From NCBI GenBank assembly GCA_030147325.1, contig JASLAA010000285.1, positions 1 through 9,906 on the forward strand: 9,906 bases of DNA, read 5' to 3'. Each line of letters opens with the position of its first letter. Position 1 is the first letter of the stretch. Under the pieces are notes generated by a model. The model was not told the DNA's origin and did not search any database. It was given only the letters and a program-made list of their open reading frames with translations. Source of the stretch: Arthrobacter sp. (GTDB lineage Bacteria; Actinomycetota; Actinomycetes; Actinomycetales; Micrococcaceae). Both the position numbers and the translations under genes were made by a program. Below, in pieces: positions 1 to 7,157 of this stretch.

Positions 1-1
1 C

Positions 2-238
2 GCCGGGGCCAAGGACGTCATCATCGCGGCGACCCATGCCGTGTTCTCGGATCCCGCTGCGCGCCGCCTGGCCGAGTCCGGGGCACGCGAGGTCGTCGTC
101 ACGAACACCCTGCCGATTCCCTCCGAGAAGCGCTTCCCCCAACTCACCGTCCTGTCGATCGCGCCGCTGATCGCCCGGGCGATCCGCGAGGTGTTCGACG
201 ACGGATCGGTGACGAGCCTCTTCGACGGGAACGCTTGA
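2..238 (+). CDS. prs: Ribose-phosphate pyrophosphokinase, C-terminal part (5' end outside window)
   Basis: This is the 3' end of a PRPP synthetase gene, which transfers pyrophosphate from ATP to ribose 5-phosphate for nucleotide, histidine and tryptophan synthesis in the cytoplasm. The frame is open from base 2 and gives 78 residues before a TGA stop. Visible family landmarks are AGAKDVIIAATHAVFS, the segment EVVVTNTLPIP, KRFPQLTVLSIAPLIARAI, and the terminal SVTSLFDG typical of class I bacterial enzymes. The PRPP-binding loop and catalytic flap lie upstream of the window. A GTG at 41 is internal and not a real start. In many actinobacteria prs is followed by rplY and pth; here the next gene is instead a large regulator. 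No convincing terminator hairpin follows the stop. Identification is firm even from this fragment. Confidence 0.95.
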   Translation, partial: AGAKDVIIAATHAVFSDPAARRLAESGAREVVVTNTLPIPSEKRFPQLTVLSIAPLIARAIREVFDDGSVTSLFDGNA

Positions 239-316
239 CGCCGGAGTCCCGGTCAGGGGTACTCGGGTCTGGCTACTTGCTTCTCTGCAGCAGCACGATC
301 CAGCGATATTCACCAA

Positions 317-359
317 CGGAGCGAGCGTCCGCGCAGGTACCCGTCGCGCCCGGAGCGAG
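317..359 (+). repeat. Direct repeat CGGAGCGAG x2, possible regulator site
   Basis: The nonamer CGGAGCGAG occurs at 317-325 and again, identically, at 351-359, a period of 34 bases. Both lie upstream of the promoter-like elements of the first regulator gene. MalT, the best-studied protein of this regulator class, binds non-palindromic direct repeats of similar G-rich character (GGGGAKGAGG), so autoregulation is conceivable. A one-mismatch copy (CGGAACGAG) lies on the - strand at 8002-8010, upstream of the LANTG protein gene. Chance occurrence cannot be excluded in G+C-rich DNA. Confidence 0.35.
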
Positions 360-371
360 TAGTGCTGACTC

Positions 372-377
372 TTGACA
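372..377 (+). promoter_or_regulatory. Perfect TTGACA -35-like hexamer
   Basis: TTGACA at 372-377 matches the sigma-70 -35 consensus exactly, in an otherwise unassigned intergenic region. The best downstream -10-like match at usable spacing is weak (TAAGAA at 393-398, 15-base spacer), so this is only a candidate promoter for the regulator pair. Confidence 0.3.
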
Positions 378-448
378 CGTACCGAAAACAAGTAAGAACC
401 CTTCTGATTCAGTAGCTGCCACTCGTGTGGGCCCATCCCTCGTCTTCC

Positions 449-454
449 TAGTCT
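449..454 (+). promoter_or_regulatory. Candidate -10 element (TAGTCT) for the regulator operon
   Basis: TAGTCT fits the TANNNT pattern common in actinobacterial promoters. A start of transcription some 7 bases further on would give a leader of roughly 35 bases before the ATG at 498. It would leave almost no leader for the TTG at 468, so it agrees with the start chosen. No good -35 hexamer is visible at the right spacing. Confidence 0.25.
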
Positions 455-497
455 GATCAGCAGACACTTGTCACAAGCTGGGAAGAAGTTGGTCTTC

Positions 498-3248
498 ATG
501 CGGTCTCAAAGTCTCGTCCGTGTTCGCCCGTCCATGGCCGCCCAGGGTGTCGCTGCGCCGGCGTCCGGTTCGCTACGCGTGGTGCCGGCAGTCGACCCCC
601 CGTTCATCGGCCGGACCGCGATCACCGAGGGCGTGCTCCGCGCCGTCCAGCAGCCCGGAAGGGCCGGGGCAGTGATCATCGGAGCGTCCGGTCTCGGCAA
701 GACCGCCCTGCTGCAGCACGTCCAGCGTGCCCTGCCGGACGCGTACATCGTCCGGGTCCGGGGCCTGCAGACCTCGACGTCCTCTCCGTACCGCTCTCTC
801 AGCTTCCTGCTGTCCGAGTTGCCGACTGACGTCGCCGGGCATCCTGCGCTGGCATTCAATGCCGTCTCCGCGATGCTCCGTGAAGAGGCAGCGGGGCGGC
901 GCGTGATCTTCGCCGTCGACAACGGCGAATACCTCGACCAGCAGTCTTCCTGCCTGATCGGACAGCTGGTCACGGCAGACCGCGCGCGGGTCATCATGAC
1001 GGTCGCAGACTTCGCGCTCGCCGATCCTGCGTTCATGGCCATGTGGCGCAATGGCTCCCTCGAGCGATTCGAGTTGCTCACGCTCACTCTGGAAGAAGCC
1101 AGCCGCTTTATCGAAGCGGAACTGGGCGCCCCGGTCAGCAGGGAAGCAGTCGAGAGGATATGGTCACTCGCCGGGGGCAATCCGCAGCTCACGCGGTCGG
1201 GCGTACGTGGGCTCGTGCAGCGTGGTGTCCTCGCCCGTCGGGGTGGGGCTTACGTCCTGCTGCCCGGCGCGGTGTCACTCGGGGCTGAGATGATCGGTGG
1301 GTTTTCCGTCCTCCGCTCGCTGAGCGCGAGCCAGCGCCGTCTTGCCGGCCTCATCGCCTTGTCCGGTTCGCTGACCTGGGCGCAGTTGCTGCATCTGGCG
1401 GACGTCGAGGACCTGGACCGGCTACAGGTCGCTGGCATTCTCGTGGTCAGGTCGGCGAGTGAGGCCACGGTGAGCTTTGCCCGGTCCAGTTTCTCCGACG
1501 CCGTCGCGGAGACGGTCGGCGCGGAGGAAGCTGCTGCGCTCTACGGGCAGCTCTGCACCCTGCCCGACGCACGGTTCCGCTTGCAGGGGGATCCCCCGCG
1601 ACACGTCGGCTGGCTGCTGAAGGCAGGCCTCGAGGTCGAGGAGGACGACGCCGTGCGAGCGGGCCGAGCGCTGAACTCGGTGGGCGAGTACAGCAGGGTG
1701 CTGGACCTCGTACAACGCCTGCGTGAGCGCGTGCCGTCCCTGCCCCTTGCTTATGAGGGCCTGACCGCAGCTCTCGGCCTCGGAGACCTCCGCGCCGCGA
1801 CCATGCACGCAGCCCGGCTCGGTGCCTCGGTACATTCCCTCGAGCCGGAGCTGTGGACGCGCTACAAGATCGCCGAGAGCCGGCTGCTGCGCATGCGGGC
1901 CATGGGTGACCCCACCGCTCCGCTGAACGAGATCACGGACCGACTGACAGTGTTGGCCCAGCAGCCCGATCCCGTCAAGAGGGAGTGTCTCCTGCGGATC
2001 GAACGGCTGCTGGTTGCTGCGCAGGCGGATCTTGCCTCCTTCGAGGGCCGGTTCCGCATCAATCTCGACACGTTGCCGCCCTACATCGACATGAGCCTGC
2101 TCTCCTCGCCGAACCGGGAGGACCGCGAGTTCCAGGTGACCGTCCAGGCCCTGCTGCTGGAGGCGCTGGCGGCAGCAGACCAGCAGTTCGCGGCCGCCGA
2201 TCTCGCGCAGTCCCTGGTCCCCGAGCTCGGGCGCCTGGACGTCTCCTTTCCCGTCGCGGACACGGCACTGCTCCGTGTGGAGATCGCCTTCCTCGTGGCC
2301 GGCGGGTGGACGGAGAGTGCTCGCTTGCTCGGGGAGGTGCACTCCTCGTCCAACCGGTGGTCGCTCCGGCTCGGCTCGATCGCCCAGCTGTCCGAAGGAC
2401 TCCTGCTCATGGCGCAGGACCGCCCCCGCGATGCCGCGCGGCTTCTCGTTCCGGTCGTCGAGCAGCTGCGCATCGCCGATCCCCACGGATTGTTCCCGGT
2501 TGCCGCTTCCGCGCTCGTCTTCTGCCACTCGCAGAACAGCGACATCGAGCAGCTCATCGCACACCTTCCCGTGGGCGAGGCGGGGCGGGGGAGCTCGTGG
2601 GTGATCCGCCGGGCGGCCGGACACTATCAGCTCCTCTCGACCGCGGGCATCGAGAACCGGAAAGTCGCAGCCCGGACCTTCCACGAGCGGGCCAAGGACG
2701 ACCGCGAGCGCGGAGCGGGTATGTGGGCATTGATTGCTTTGTCCTCCGCGGTACGGCTGGGCAGGCAGGAGGCCGTGGAGGACCTCGGTCGGGCGGCAGG
2801 TGAAGTGCAGGGTCCCCTGGCGGCGGTATGCATGCAGTATGCCGAAGGGCTGGTGACGGGGGCGATGCCACTCGTCGTGCGGGCCATGGAGGGCGCGGTC
2901 GCTGCCGGGAACCACCGCTTCGCCGTCGATATCGCCCAGTCAGGGATCCGGGTCGCCACCCGCACCCAGGACAAGAGCGGGTTGCGCCTCGTCCAGCGCC
3001 GGCTCCGTGAACTGGTACCCGACGCGACCTACTTCGGTGTGACCGGCGGGGGCCTGGAGAATCTCACCGCGCGGGAGCGGGAGGTCGCGGCACTTGCCGC
3101 CGCCGGGACGAGCAACCGGGCGATCGCCGAGAAGATGTTCGTCTCGGTCCGGACCGTCGAGGGGCACCTCTATCAGGTGTACTCCAAGCTGAACGTCAGC
3201 ACCCGCGCGGAGCTCGCGGAGATCGTCCCAGCGGACAGCGGACGCTGA
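498..3248 (+). CDS. LuxR-family large ATP-binding (LAL/STAND-type) transcriptional regulator, first of pair
   Basis: This is a 916-residue cytoplasmic regulator in which nucleotide binding is expected to gate DNA binding. The frame is open from a TTG at 468, but the ATG at 498 is preferred because GGGAAGAAG (480-488) lies at Shine-Dalgarno distance; residue numbers below count from 468. A roughly 40-residue extension precedes FIGR. The Walker A P-loop is GASGLGKT (72-79). Walker B is VIFAVDNGEYLD (146-157), with Asn after the conserved Asp where DD is usual (its neighbour has LDDAH), which may slow ATP hydrolysis. LAGGNPQL (234-241) matches the SGNP-type motif of these ATPases. A long helical, probably TPR-like, region follows. 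The C-terminus (about 866-920) is a LuxR helix-turn-helix with LTAREREVAALAAAG, SNRAIAEKMFVSVRTVEGHL and YSKLNV. No receiver or PAS domain is seen. The stop overlaps the next start. The target genes and signal are unknown. Confidence 0.92.
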   Translation: MRSQSLVRVRPSMAAQGVAAPASGSLRVVPAVDPPFIGRTAITEGVLRAVQQPGRAGAVIIGASGLGKTALLQHVQRALPDAYIVRVRGLQTSTSSPYRSLSFLLSELPTDVAGHPALAFNAVSAMLREEAAGRRVIFAVDNGEYLDQQSSCLIGQLVTADRARVIMTVADFALADPAFMAMWRNGSLERFELLTLTLEEASRFIEAELGAPVSREAVERIWSLAGGNPQLTRSGVRGLVQRGVLARRGGAYVLLPGAVSLGAEMIGGFSVLRSLSASQRRLAGLIALSGSLTWAQLLHLADVEDLDRLQVAGILVVRSASEATVSFARSSFSDAVAETVGAEEAAALYGQLCTLPDARFRLQGDPPRHVGWLLKAGLEVEEDDAVRAGRALNSVGEYSRVLDLVQRLRERVPSLPLAYEGLTAALGLGDLRAATMHAARLGASVHSLEPELWTRYKIAESRLLRMRAMGDPTAPLNEITDRLTVLAQQPDPVKRECLLRIERLLVAAQADLASFEGRFRINLDTLPPYIDMSLLSSPNREDREFQVTVQALLLEALAAADQQFAAADLAQSLVPELGRLDVSFPVADTALLRVEIAFLVAGGWTESARLLGEVHSSSNRWSLRLGSIAQLSEGLLLMAQDRPRDAARLLVPVVEQLRIADPHGLFPVAASALVFCHSQNSDIEQLIAHLPVGEAGRGSSWVIRRAAGHYQLLSTAGIENRKVAARTFHERAKDDRERGAGMWALIALSSAVRLGRQEAVEDLGRAAGEVQGPLAAVCMQYAEGLVTGAMPLVVRAMEGAVAAGNHRFAVDIAQSGIRVATRTQDKSGLRLVQRRLRELVPDATYFGVTGGGLENLTAREREVAALAAAGTSNRAIAEKMFVSVRTVEGHLYQVYSKLNVSTRAELAEIVPADSGR

Positions 3249-5914
3249 TGTTCTCCGCACTGTCGGGAGACGTTCCCCTCGTCGGTCGCAACGCCCTGCT
3301 CTCGCAGGTGCGCGAGTGCCTCCGGCGCGACGACGTCTACGGTGGTTTCATCTACGGTGACACCGGTACCGGTAAGAGCGCCCTGGCGCGGCACCTGATC
3401 CTGGAGCTCAACGGGGATTACGTTCCGTTCCTCATCAACCCGGCTCCGGCGCTCGGAAGCATCCCGTACGGTGCGCTGGCACCATTCCTCGGCAGTGCCA
3501 CCAGCGAGGACATGTCCTCGCCCCTGTCGGTCCTGCGGTCGACGCTCGCGTTCCTGCGGAATGCTTCGGGTAGGCGTCCCCTCGTGGTGGTGCTCGACGA
3601 CGCGCATCTGCTCGACGACGACAGCAGCCACCTGCTCGCACAGCTCGTCACGGCGAGGACCATCAGGCTCATCGCCTTCAGCCGGGCCACCTCGTCGCGG
3701 TCCGAGGAGCTGGTGTCCCTGTGCAGGGATGGCCTTCTCGAGCGCTTCGACCTCGGCGCGCTCGATTACGTGGAATCGCGAAGGCTGTGTTCGCTGGTTC
3801 TCGGAGGCGATATCGTCCGCGGGTCGAGCGACCGGCTGCGCGACGAGGCATCAGGCAATCCTCTTTTCCTGAAGGCGGTCCTCGACGAGGCGCTGGCCCG
3901 GGGCAGCCTCGCCAAACGCGATGGCATCTGGGTGCTCTCCGATCAGGAGCTGGCCTTGCCTGCACCTCTGGTGGACCTCGTTCGCGTGGTGACCGTCCAC
4001 CTCGACGAGGACCAGCGCAAGGCCTTCGAAGTCGTCGCCCAGGCGGAAAGGGTCCGCTTCGCCGATCTGGTCCGTGTGAGCAACGAGGACGCCGTCGCCG
4101 CCCTGCTGCAGGAGGGGCTGATTCGCGATGATCCCGCGGATCCTGCCTTCGCGGTCATGCAGCATCCCATCTATGGCAAAGCCCTGCGCACCCTGATTCC
4201 CGTGGGCCGGAGCACAGCCTTGCACCATGAACTCTCGGCGGGTCAGGGAGATCCTCGCGGAACCGTGCGCTCCGAGATCCGCCACGGGATCTGGTCGCTG
4301 GATTGTGGCGAGCGGATCGTGGACGAGTGCCTGACCGGTCTCGCGGCAAAGGCCCTTCGGCTGCTGGACCCGGCTGCTGCGTTGCGCTTCAGCGAGGCCA
4401 TCCGCGATGAGCGCCTCGCACGGGTTGCACAGGTGTATCGCGCAACAGCGCTTCTCGAGATGTCCCGGATCGAGGAGTCGCGCAGGCTGGTGGCCGGGCT
4501 ACTCGACAGTGCAGGAAGCATTCAGGAGGTCACCGCCGCGGGGGTTCTCGAGGTCCGGCTCCTGATCGCATCGGGTAGGGACGTCGGAAATCCCGATCCC
4601 CTGTTCGACCGGTGGGAGTCGGCACTTCGCCGGCTGCCGGACGGTGCGGCGAGCGATCCCAGCGGCGAGCAACGGCTCCTCACTGCGAGGGCCCTGTGCT
4701 GGAATCTCGACGGCCGCTTCGAGGAAACGGCGAGGTCCTTGCAGGAGTTGTTGCAGCAGGGCAGTAAGGATCCGCGGGTCGTGGTAGAGGCGCACGCTCT
4801 GCTGGCCGAGGCATTGGGCGCCCTCGGCCGCGGGACGCTAGGACGCCAGCACAGTACGACCGCGCTCGCCGTCGTCGAGACGGAACCCGAAGCCCTTTTC
4901 GATCTGCACCGCATGGCGTTCTTTCGTCATGTCAGCCTCCTCGTGCACGCCGGTGACTTCGAAGCGGCTGACGCGGAGCTCCGCGGATACGCCCCTCAGA
5001 CCGGGCGCGACTACGGCTTCATCAGCGGGAGCCTCGCCGTGCTCGATGCTGCCTGTGATATCCGCCGAGGACATTTTCGTGCGGGTACCGCCACTCTGCG
5101 GCCGGCGCTCGCGGCCCTGCGCTTGTCGGACCACGATGGGATCCTGCCCTATGCTCTGGGCGTCGCGGCCTGGGCTGCTGCAGCCACCGGGGAGGAAGCC
5201 CTTGTAGCGGCGTGCCTCACCGAACTCGCGGCGCTGAAGCCACGGGGAAGCCGGCCGTTCGGACTCCTGGCACAGGTCTTCGCCACAGCAGCCCGGGGTC
5301 TGGCCGAGGAGGAGAGTGACGCGGCGGCGCGATTGCTCGACCAGGCCGCGACCGCGCGTACCGGGAGTTGGGTGAGCTGCGAGAAGGACATCCTCGAGCT
5401 TGCCGCGTCGTTCGGCAGTTCCTCGGCAGCCCTGCTGCTCCAGAGCGTGACAGAGTCGATGGAAGGTACCGAGGCAGCAGTCCTCCATGCGTACGCGCGG
5501 GCCCTGCTCGCGCGCGATGCTGCGGCACTGGCCGCGGCAGGCGATAGGGCGGAAGCGTTCCAAAAGCACTTACTGGCCGCGGAGGCATGTCGCCAGGCGA
5601 TGGAGGTCTTCGCAGGAGCCGGGGATGCGCAGTCACAACGCGGTCTGGCCCCCGTGATCAGGCGTCGGCGCGCGCTGGTCGACGGCGGGATCGTCGTCGA
5701 GCCGACCGAGATGGAGGGCATCACCCCCCTCACCACGCGCGAGCGGGAGATCGCCACGCTGGCACTACGAGGCCTGTCCAATCGGGAGATCGCCCGCAGC
5801 CTCACGGTCTCGACCCGCACGGTGGAGGGGCATCTGTACAGGATCTACGTGAAACTGGGTATCAGCCGCCGCGAGGACCTGACCAGTGAACTCGAGGCGC
5901 TGCCGGGGACCTGA
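3248..5914 (+). CDS. LuxR-family large ATP-binding (LAL/STAND-type) transcriptional regulator, second of pair
   Basis: This 888-residue paralogue of the preceding gene starts at an ATG that shares its A with the TGA stop upstream (TGATG). No strong Shine-Dalgarno is visible, which points to translational coupling. The order is LVGR (11-14), Walker A GDTGTGKS (37-44), intact Walker B LVVVLDDAHLLDD (112-124), SGNPLFL (202-208), a long helical-repeat middle, and a C-terminal LuxR helix-turn-helix from about 828 (LTTREREIATLALRG, SNREIARSLTVSTRTVEGHL, YVKLGI). Local matches to the first regulator, such as DGLLERFDL against NGSLERFEL and the shared RTVEGHLY, support an old tandem duplication, though overall identity looks low. 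Unlike its partner it keeps both Walker B aspartates and lacks the N-terminal extension. A TTA leucine codon, rare in such G+C-rich genes, lies at 5570-5572. The two proteins may act as a hetero-oligomer or in sequence; the effector is unknown. Confidence 0.92.
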   Translation: MFSALSGDVPLVGRNALLSQVRECLRRDDVYGGFIYGDTGTGKSALARHLILELNGDYVPFLINPAPALGSIPYGALAPFLGSATSEDMSSPLSVLRSTLAFLRNASGRRPLVVVLDDAHLLDDDSSHLLAQLVTARTIRLIAFSRATSSRSEELVSLCRDGLLERFDLGALDYVESRRLCSLVLGGDIVRGSSDRLRDEASGNPLFLKAVLDEALARGSLAKRDGIWVLSDQELALPAPLVDLVRVVTVHLDEDQRKAFEVVAQAERVRFADLVRVSNEDAVAALLQEGLIRDDPADPAFAVMQHPIYGKALRTLIPVGRSTALHHELSAGQGDPRGTVRSEIRHGIWSLDCGERIVDECLTGLAAKALRLLDPAAALRFSEAIRDERLARVAQVYRATALLEMSRIEESRRLVAGLLDSAGSIQEVTAAGVLEVRLLIASGRDVGNPDPLFDRWESALRRLPDGAASDPSGEQRLLTARALCWNLDGRFEETARSLQELLQQGSKDPRVVVEAHALLAEALGALGRGTLGRQHSTTALAVVETEPEALFDLHRMAFFRHVSLLVHAGDFEAADAELRGYAPQTGRDYGFISGSLAVLDAACDIRRGHFRAGTATLRPALAALRLSDHDGILPYALGVAAWAAAATGEEALVAACLTELAALKPRGSRPFGLLAQVFATAARGLAEEESDAAARLLDQAATARTGSWVSCEKDILELAASFGSSSAALLLQSVTESMEGTEAAVLHAYARALLARDAAALAAAGDRAEAFQKHLLAAEACRQAMEVFAGAGDAQSQRGLAPVIRRRRALVDGGIVVEPTEMEGITPLTTREREIATLALRGLSNREIARSLTVSTRTVEGHLYRIYVKLGISRREDLTSELEALPGT

Positions 5915-5953
5915 CGCTCGGGGGGCTACGCAGGTACTTCACGAGCGTGGACT

Positions 5954-5989
5954 GAGTAGTCGCAGGATCATTTCGAGATGGAACTACTC
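5954..5989 (+). terminator. Weak stem downstream of the second regulator gene
   Basis: GAGTAGT (5954-5960) pairs with ACTACTC (5983-5989) across a 22-base loop, 40 bases after the stop at 5914. CACGAG (5940-5945) could alternatively pair with CTCGTG (5987-5992). There is no T-run. It is the nearest possible terminator for the regulator operon, but it is weak. Confidence 0.25.
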
Positions 5990-6061
5990 GTGATCGCCTG
6001 TCCGGAAGTCCCTACAGTTGTATTTGTCAGCCAGAGTGATCCGCAACGATCAACGATGGTG

Positions 6062-6133
6062 GACCCAAAAGCTGGGTCGGCGGCGTAGGAGTTCTCTTGA
6101 GACCAGGACTTCGTCCCCAGCCGCCGCCGACCC
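6062..6133. repeat. Mutually exclusive inverted repeats, possible structured RNA
   Basis: GGGTCGGCGGCG (6074-6085) is a perfect 12-base match to CGCCGCCGACCC (6122-6133), with a 36-base loop. The same left arm overlaps a short hairpin formed by GACCCA (6062-6067) and TGGGTC (6073-6078), so the two stems cannot form at once. That arrangement resembles an attenuator or small-RNA switch, but no gene follows on the + strand that it could control. Confidence 0.4.
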
Positions 6134-6185
6134 TCACTCCTCACCCTATAGTCCGCGAAGGACCGAAGGGTACGGCTCTCGTGTA

Positions 6186-6229
6186 ACGAATCGACTTCTG
6201 CCTGGTACACCAGGCAGAAGTCGATTCGT
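6186..6229. terminator. Perfect 20-bp inverted repeat, probable bidirectional terminator
   Basis: The arms at 6186-6205 and 6210-6229 are exact reverse complements around the loop TACA; the left arm begins ACGAATCGACTTC. A further T-A pair could close the loop to two bases. It sits between convergent genes, 271 bases after the regulator stop on + and downstream of the 6322-6354 terminator on -. No long T-run follows on either strand, as is often the case for hairpin terminators in high-GC actinobacteria. Whether it ends the regulator transcript or a separate small RNA is open. Confidence 0.6.
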
Positions 6230-6321
6230 CGTTAACCGGAACCACTGCAGCCGCGGTGCCCGCAGACAGCTGGACTACCAACCGTGACCCGGAGCCAGCA
6301 GTGATCCGGAGCGCGGGTACA

Positions 6322-6354
6322 GGAAGGGCCCCGGGATACTCCCGGGGCCCTTCC
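6322..6354 (-). terminator. Strong hairpin terminator of the LAATG protein gene
   Basis: A perfect 15-base stem (GGAAGGGCCCCGGGA with its complement) around the loop TAC begins 14 bases beyond the stop of the - strand gene ending at 6369. The stem is very G+C-rich and has no T-run. The position directly after the stop supports a terminator. Confidence 0.75.
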
Positions 6355-6368
6355 CTTACCAACAGCTA

Positions 6369-6926
6369 TCAAGCTGCGTCGACGGAGTTCCTACGACGCT
6401 GGGACACGGTGACGGCGACGGCGCCCAAGGCGAGCGCCCCGATACCGGCTGCTCCCCACAGCGCGACGGAGGCATCGGCTCCCGTGGCAGCGAGGCCCGA
6501 CCCTCCGGCACTCGTACGCGCAGATCCTGTACCCGTGCCGGACTGGGCACTGACTGCACCGGTGACCGTCACGGTGGCGCTCCCCGTGGACCCGGACGAC
6601 GCGCCCACCACGGCCAGCTCGCACACGCCGGCCGTGTCCGCGACCGTCGAGTAGGTGATCGACCCGGAGCCGTCCGCGACGAGCGTGCTGCGCGTGACGA
6701 TCGCCGTGCCGTCATTCGCGGGCGAGCAGGTCTTCGTGACCGTGACAGTCTCCGCCGGAGTCAACCCGCCGCAACCGAGGTCGATCGATCCTCCGACACC
6801 GACTGATCCGGCGCCGACGCCGCACTGCGCCGGATTTGCCGGGTACTGCTCGGCCGCGGTGGCGGTGGTCCCACCGGTGACCAGGAGCGCCCCCGCGAGG
6901 GAGAGGGTTGCAGCTGTCTTCTTCAT
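6369..6926 (-). CDS. Small secreted LAATG-anchored surface protein, probable class E sortase substrate
   Basis: A 185-residue exported protein of unknown function. Residues 1-25 are a signal peptide (MKKTAATLSLAGALLV, then TATAA). The mature ectodomain is rich in Gly, Ser, Thr and Val, probably beta-structured, with four cysteines (35, 52, 67, 102) that could form two disulfides. A Gly/Ser/Thr spacer (about 127-144) leads to LAATG (145-149), then the hydrophobic segment SVALWGAAGIGALALGAVAVTV and the basic tail QRRRN. This is the classic cell-wall sorting signal; LAxTG rather than LPxTG is the form preferred by class E sortases of actinobacteria, so covalent attachment to peptidoglycan is expected. 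No sortase gene is in the window. The anchor closely matches that of the neighbouring gene ending at 7204, while the ectodomains differ. The ATG at 6926 has GGGA 8 bases upstream. The gene has its own terminator and probably its own promoter. Confidence 0.88.
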   Translation of the reverse strand: MKKTAATLSLAGALLVTGGTTATAAEQYPANPAQCGVGAGSVGVGGSIDLGCGGLTPAETVTVTKTCSPANDGTAIVTRSTLVADGSGSITYSTVADTAGVCELAVVGASSGSTGSATVTVTGAVSAQSGTGTGSARTSAGGSGLAATGADASVALWGAAGIGALALGAVAVTVSQRRRNSVDAA

Positions 6927-6943
6927 GGTGATCGTCCCAACCT

Positions 6944-6959
6944 AGATGTGTGTCTCACG
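6944..6959 (-). promoter_or_regulatory. Leader block shared with the neighbouring LANTG gene
   Basis: On the - strand this reads CGTGAGACACACATCT and ends 17 bases before the ATG. It matches 13 of 16 bases of CGTCATACACACACCT, which ends 16 bases before the ATG of the next surface-protein gene. The shared core is ACACACA. Confidence 0.4.
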
Positions 6960-6963
6960 AGAT

Positions 6964-6990
6964 CGAAAGACTTCTAGGAGGATTCTTTCG
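6964..6990 (-). promoter_or_regulatory. Imperfect palindrome, possible operator or leader hairpin
   Basis: CGAAAGA (6964-6970) and TCTTTCG (6984-6990) are perfect complements. After one mismatch, three more base pairs and a G-T pair extend the stem toward the centre. It lies 37-64 bases upstream of the LAATG protein start, where a promoter or 5' leader would be. It could be a regulator site or a leader stem-loop. Confidence 0.4.
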
Positions 6991-7060
6991 CGCACTCCGG
7001 GCCCCTGTCCGGGTTCAGGGATAGAACGGGTACCACGCTGCAGAAAGACGAGTACGCCCA

Positions 7061-7082
7061 CGTAGCGGGGGCGTAGCGGGGG
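7061..7082 (-). repeat. Perfect 11-bp tandem direct repeat upstream of the LAATG gene
   Basis: CGTAGCGGGGG occurs twice back to back (7061-7071, 7072-7082) on the + strand; the - strand reads CCCCCGCTACG. A degenerate third unit (6 of 11) may follow at 7083-7093. The 11-base period, one helical turn, is typical of sites for response regulators of the OmpR/PhoP class and for SARP regulators. It lies 134-156 bases upstream of the gene starting at 6926. Confidence 0.5.
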
Positions 7083-7157
7083 TGTCCGGCGGGTATTTGG
7101 GACTACTTCCGCGAGTGGTTGCGCGCATTCCTCGAGACGGCGACGGGGCCTTAAAGA

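Larger units (their letters stand above)
5915..6368. other. Convergent intergenic region rich in inverted repeats, no convincing gene
   Basis: This 454-base stretch separates the converging regulator and surface-protein genes. The short open frames on both strands (5968-6210 on -, 6018-6287 on +) have no recognisable domains and run through hairpins, so they are not called. It holds a weak stem after the regulator stop, an interlocking pair of inverted repeats at 6062-6133, a near-perfect long hairpin at 6186-6229 and a strong hairpin at 6322-6354. It seems somewhat less G+C-rich between about 5950 and 6060. A small structured RNA is possible but not established. Confidence 0.6.

Noticed and set aside
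239..467. Possible tRNA or small gene after prs
   Set aside because: No cloverleaf with a T-loop GTTCRA-type motif was found, and the - strand frame at 273-467 lacks any recognisable feature.
506..1192. - strand open frame of 228 codons
   Set aside because: It is antisense to the well-supported ATPase domain of the first regulator, and its Ser/Arg-rich composition shows no family features.
1422..2915. Long open frame on the - strand (497 codons)
   Set aside because: It lies wholly inside the first regulator gene in antisense. Its product is rich in Gly, Arg, His and Gln without any domain, as expected for a shadow frame in G+C-rich DNA.
4838..5569. - strand open frame of 243 codons
   Set aside because: It is antisense to the helical region of the second regulator, with no recognisable motif or ribosome site.
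6186..6229. Perfect hairpin considered as an insertion-sequence end or attachment site
   Set aside because: There is no transposase, no target duplication and no second copy in the window. A position between convergent genes fits a terminator better.
5968..6287. Two short open frames, one on each strand, in the convergent region
   Set aside because: Both run through inverted repeats, lack known domains and good ribosome sites, and have compositions unlike the real genes nearby.
6256..6654. + strand open frame of 132 codons
   Set aside because: It crosses the terminator of the LAATG gene and then reads that gene in antisense; its Pro/Ala/Thr-rich product is a shadow.
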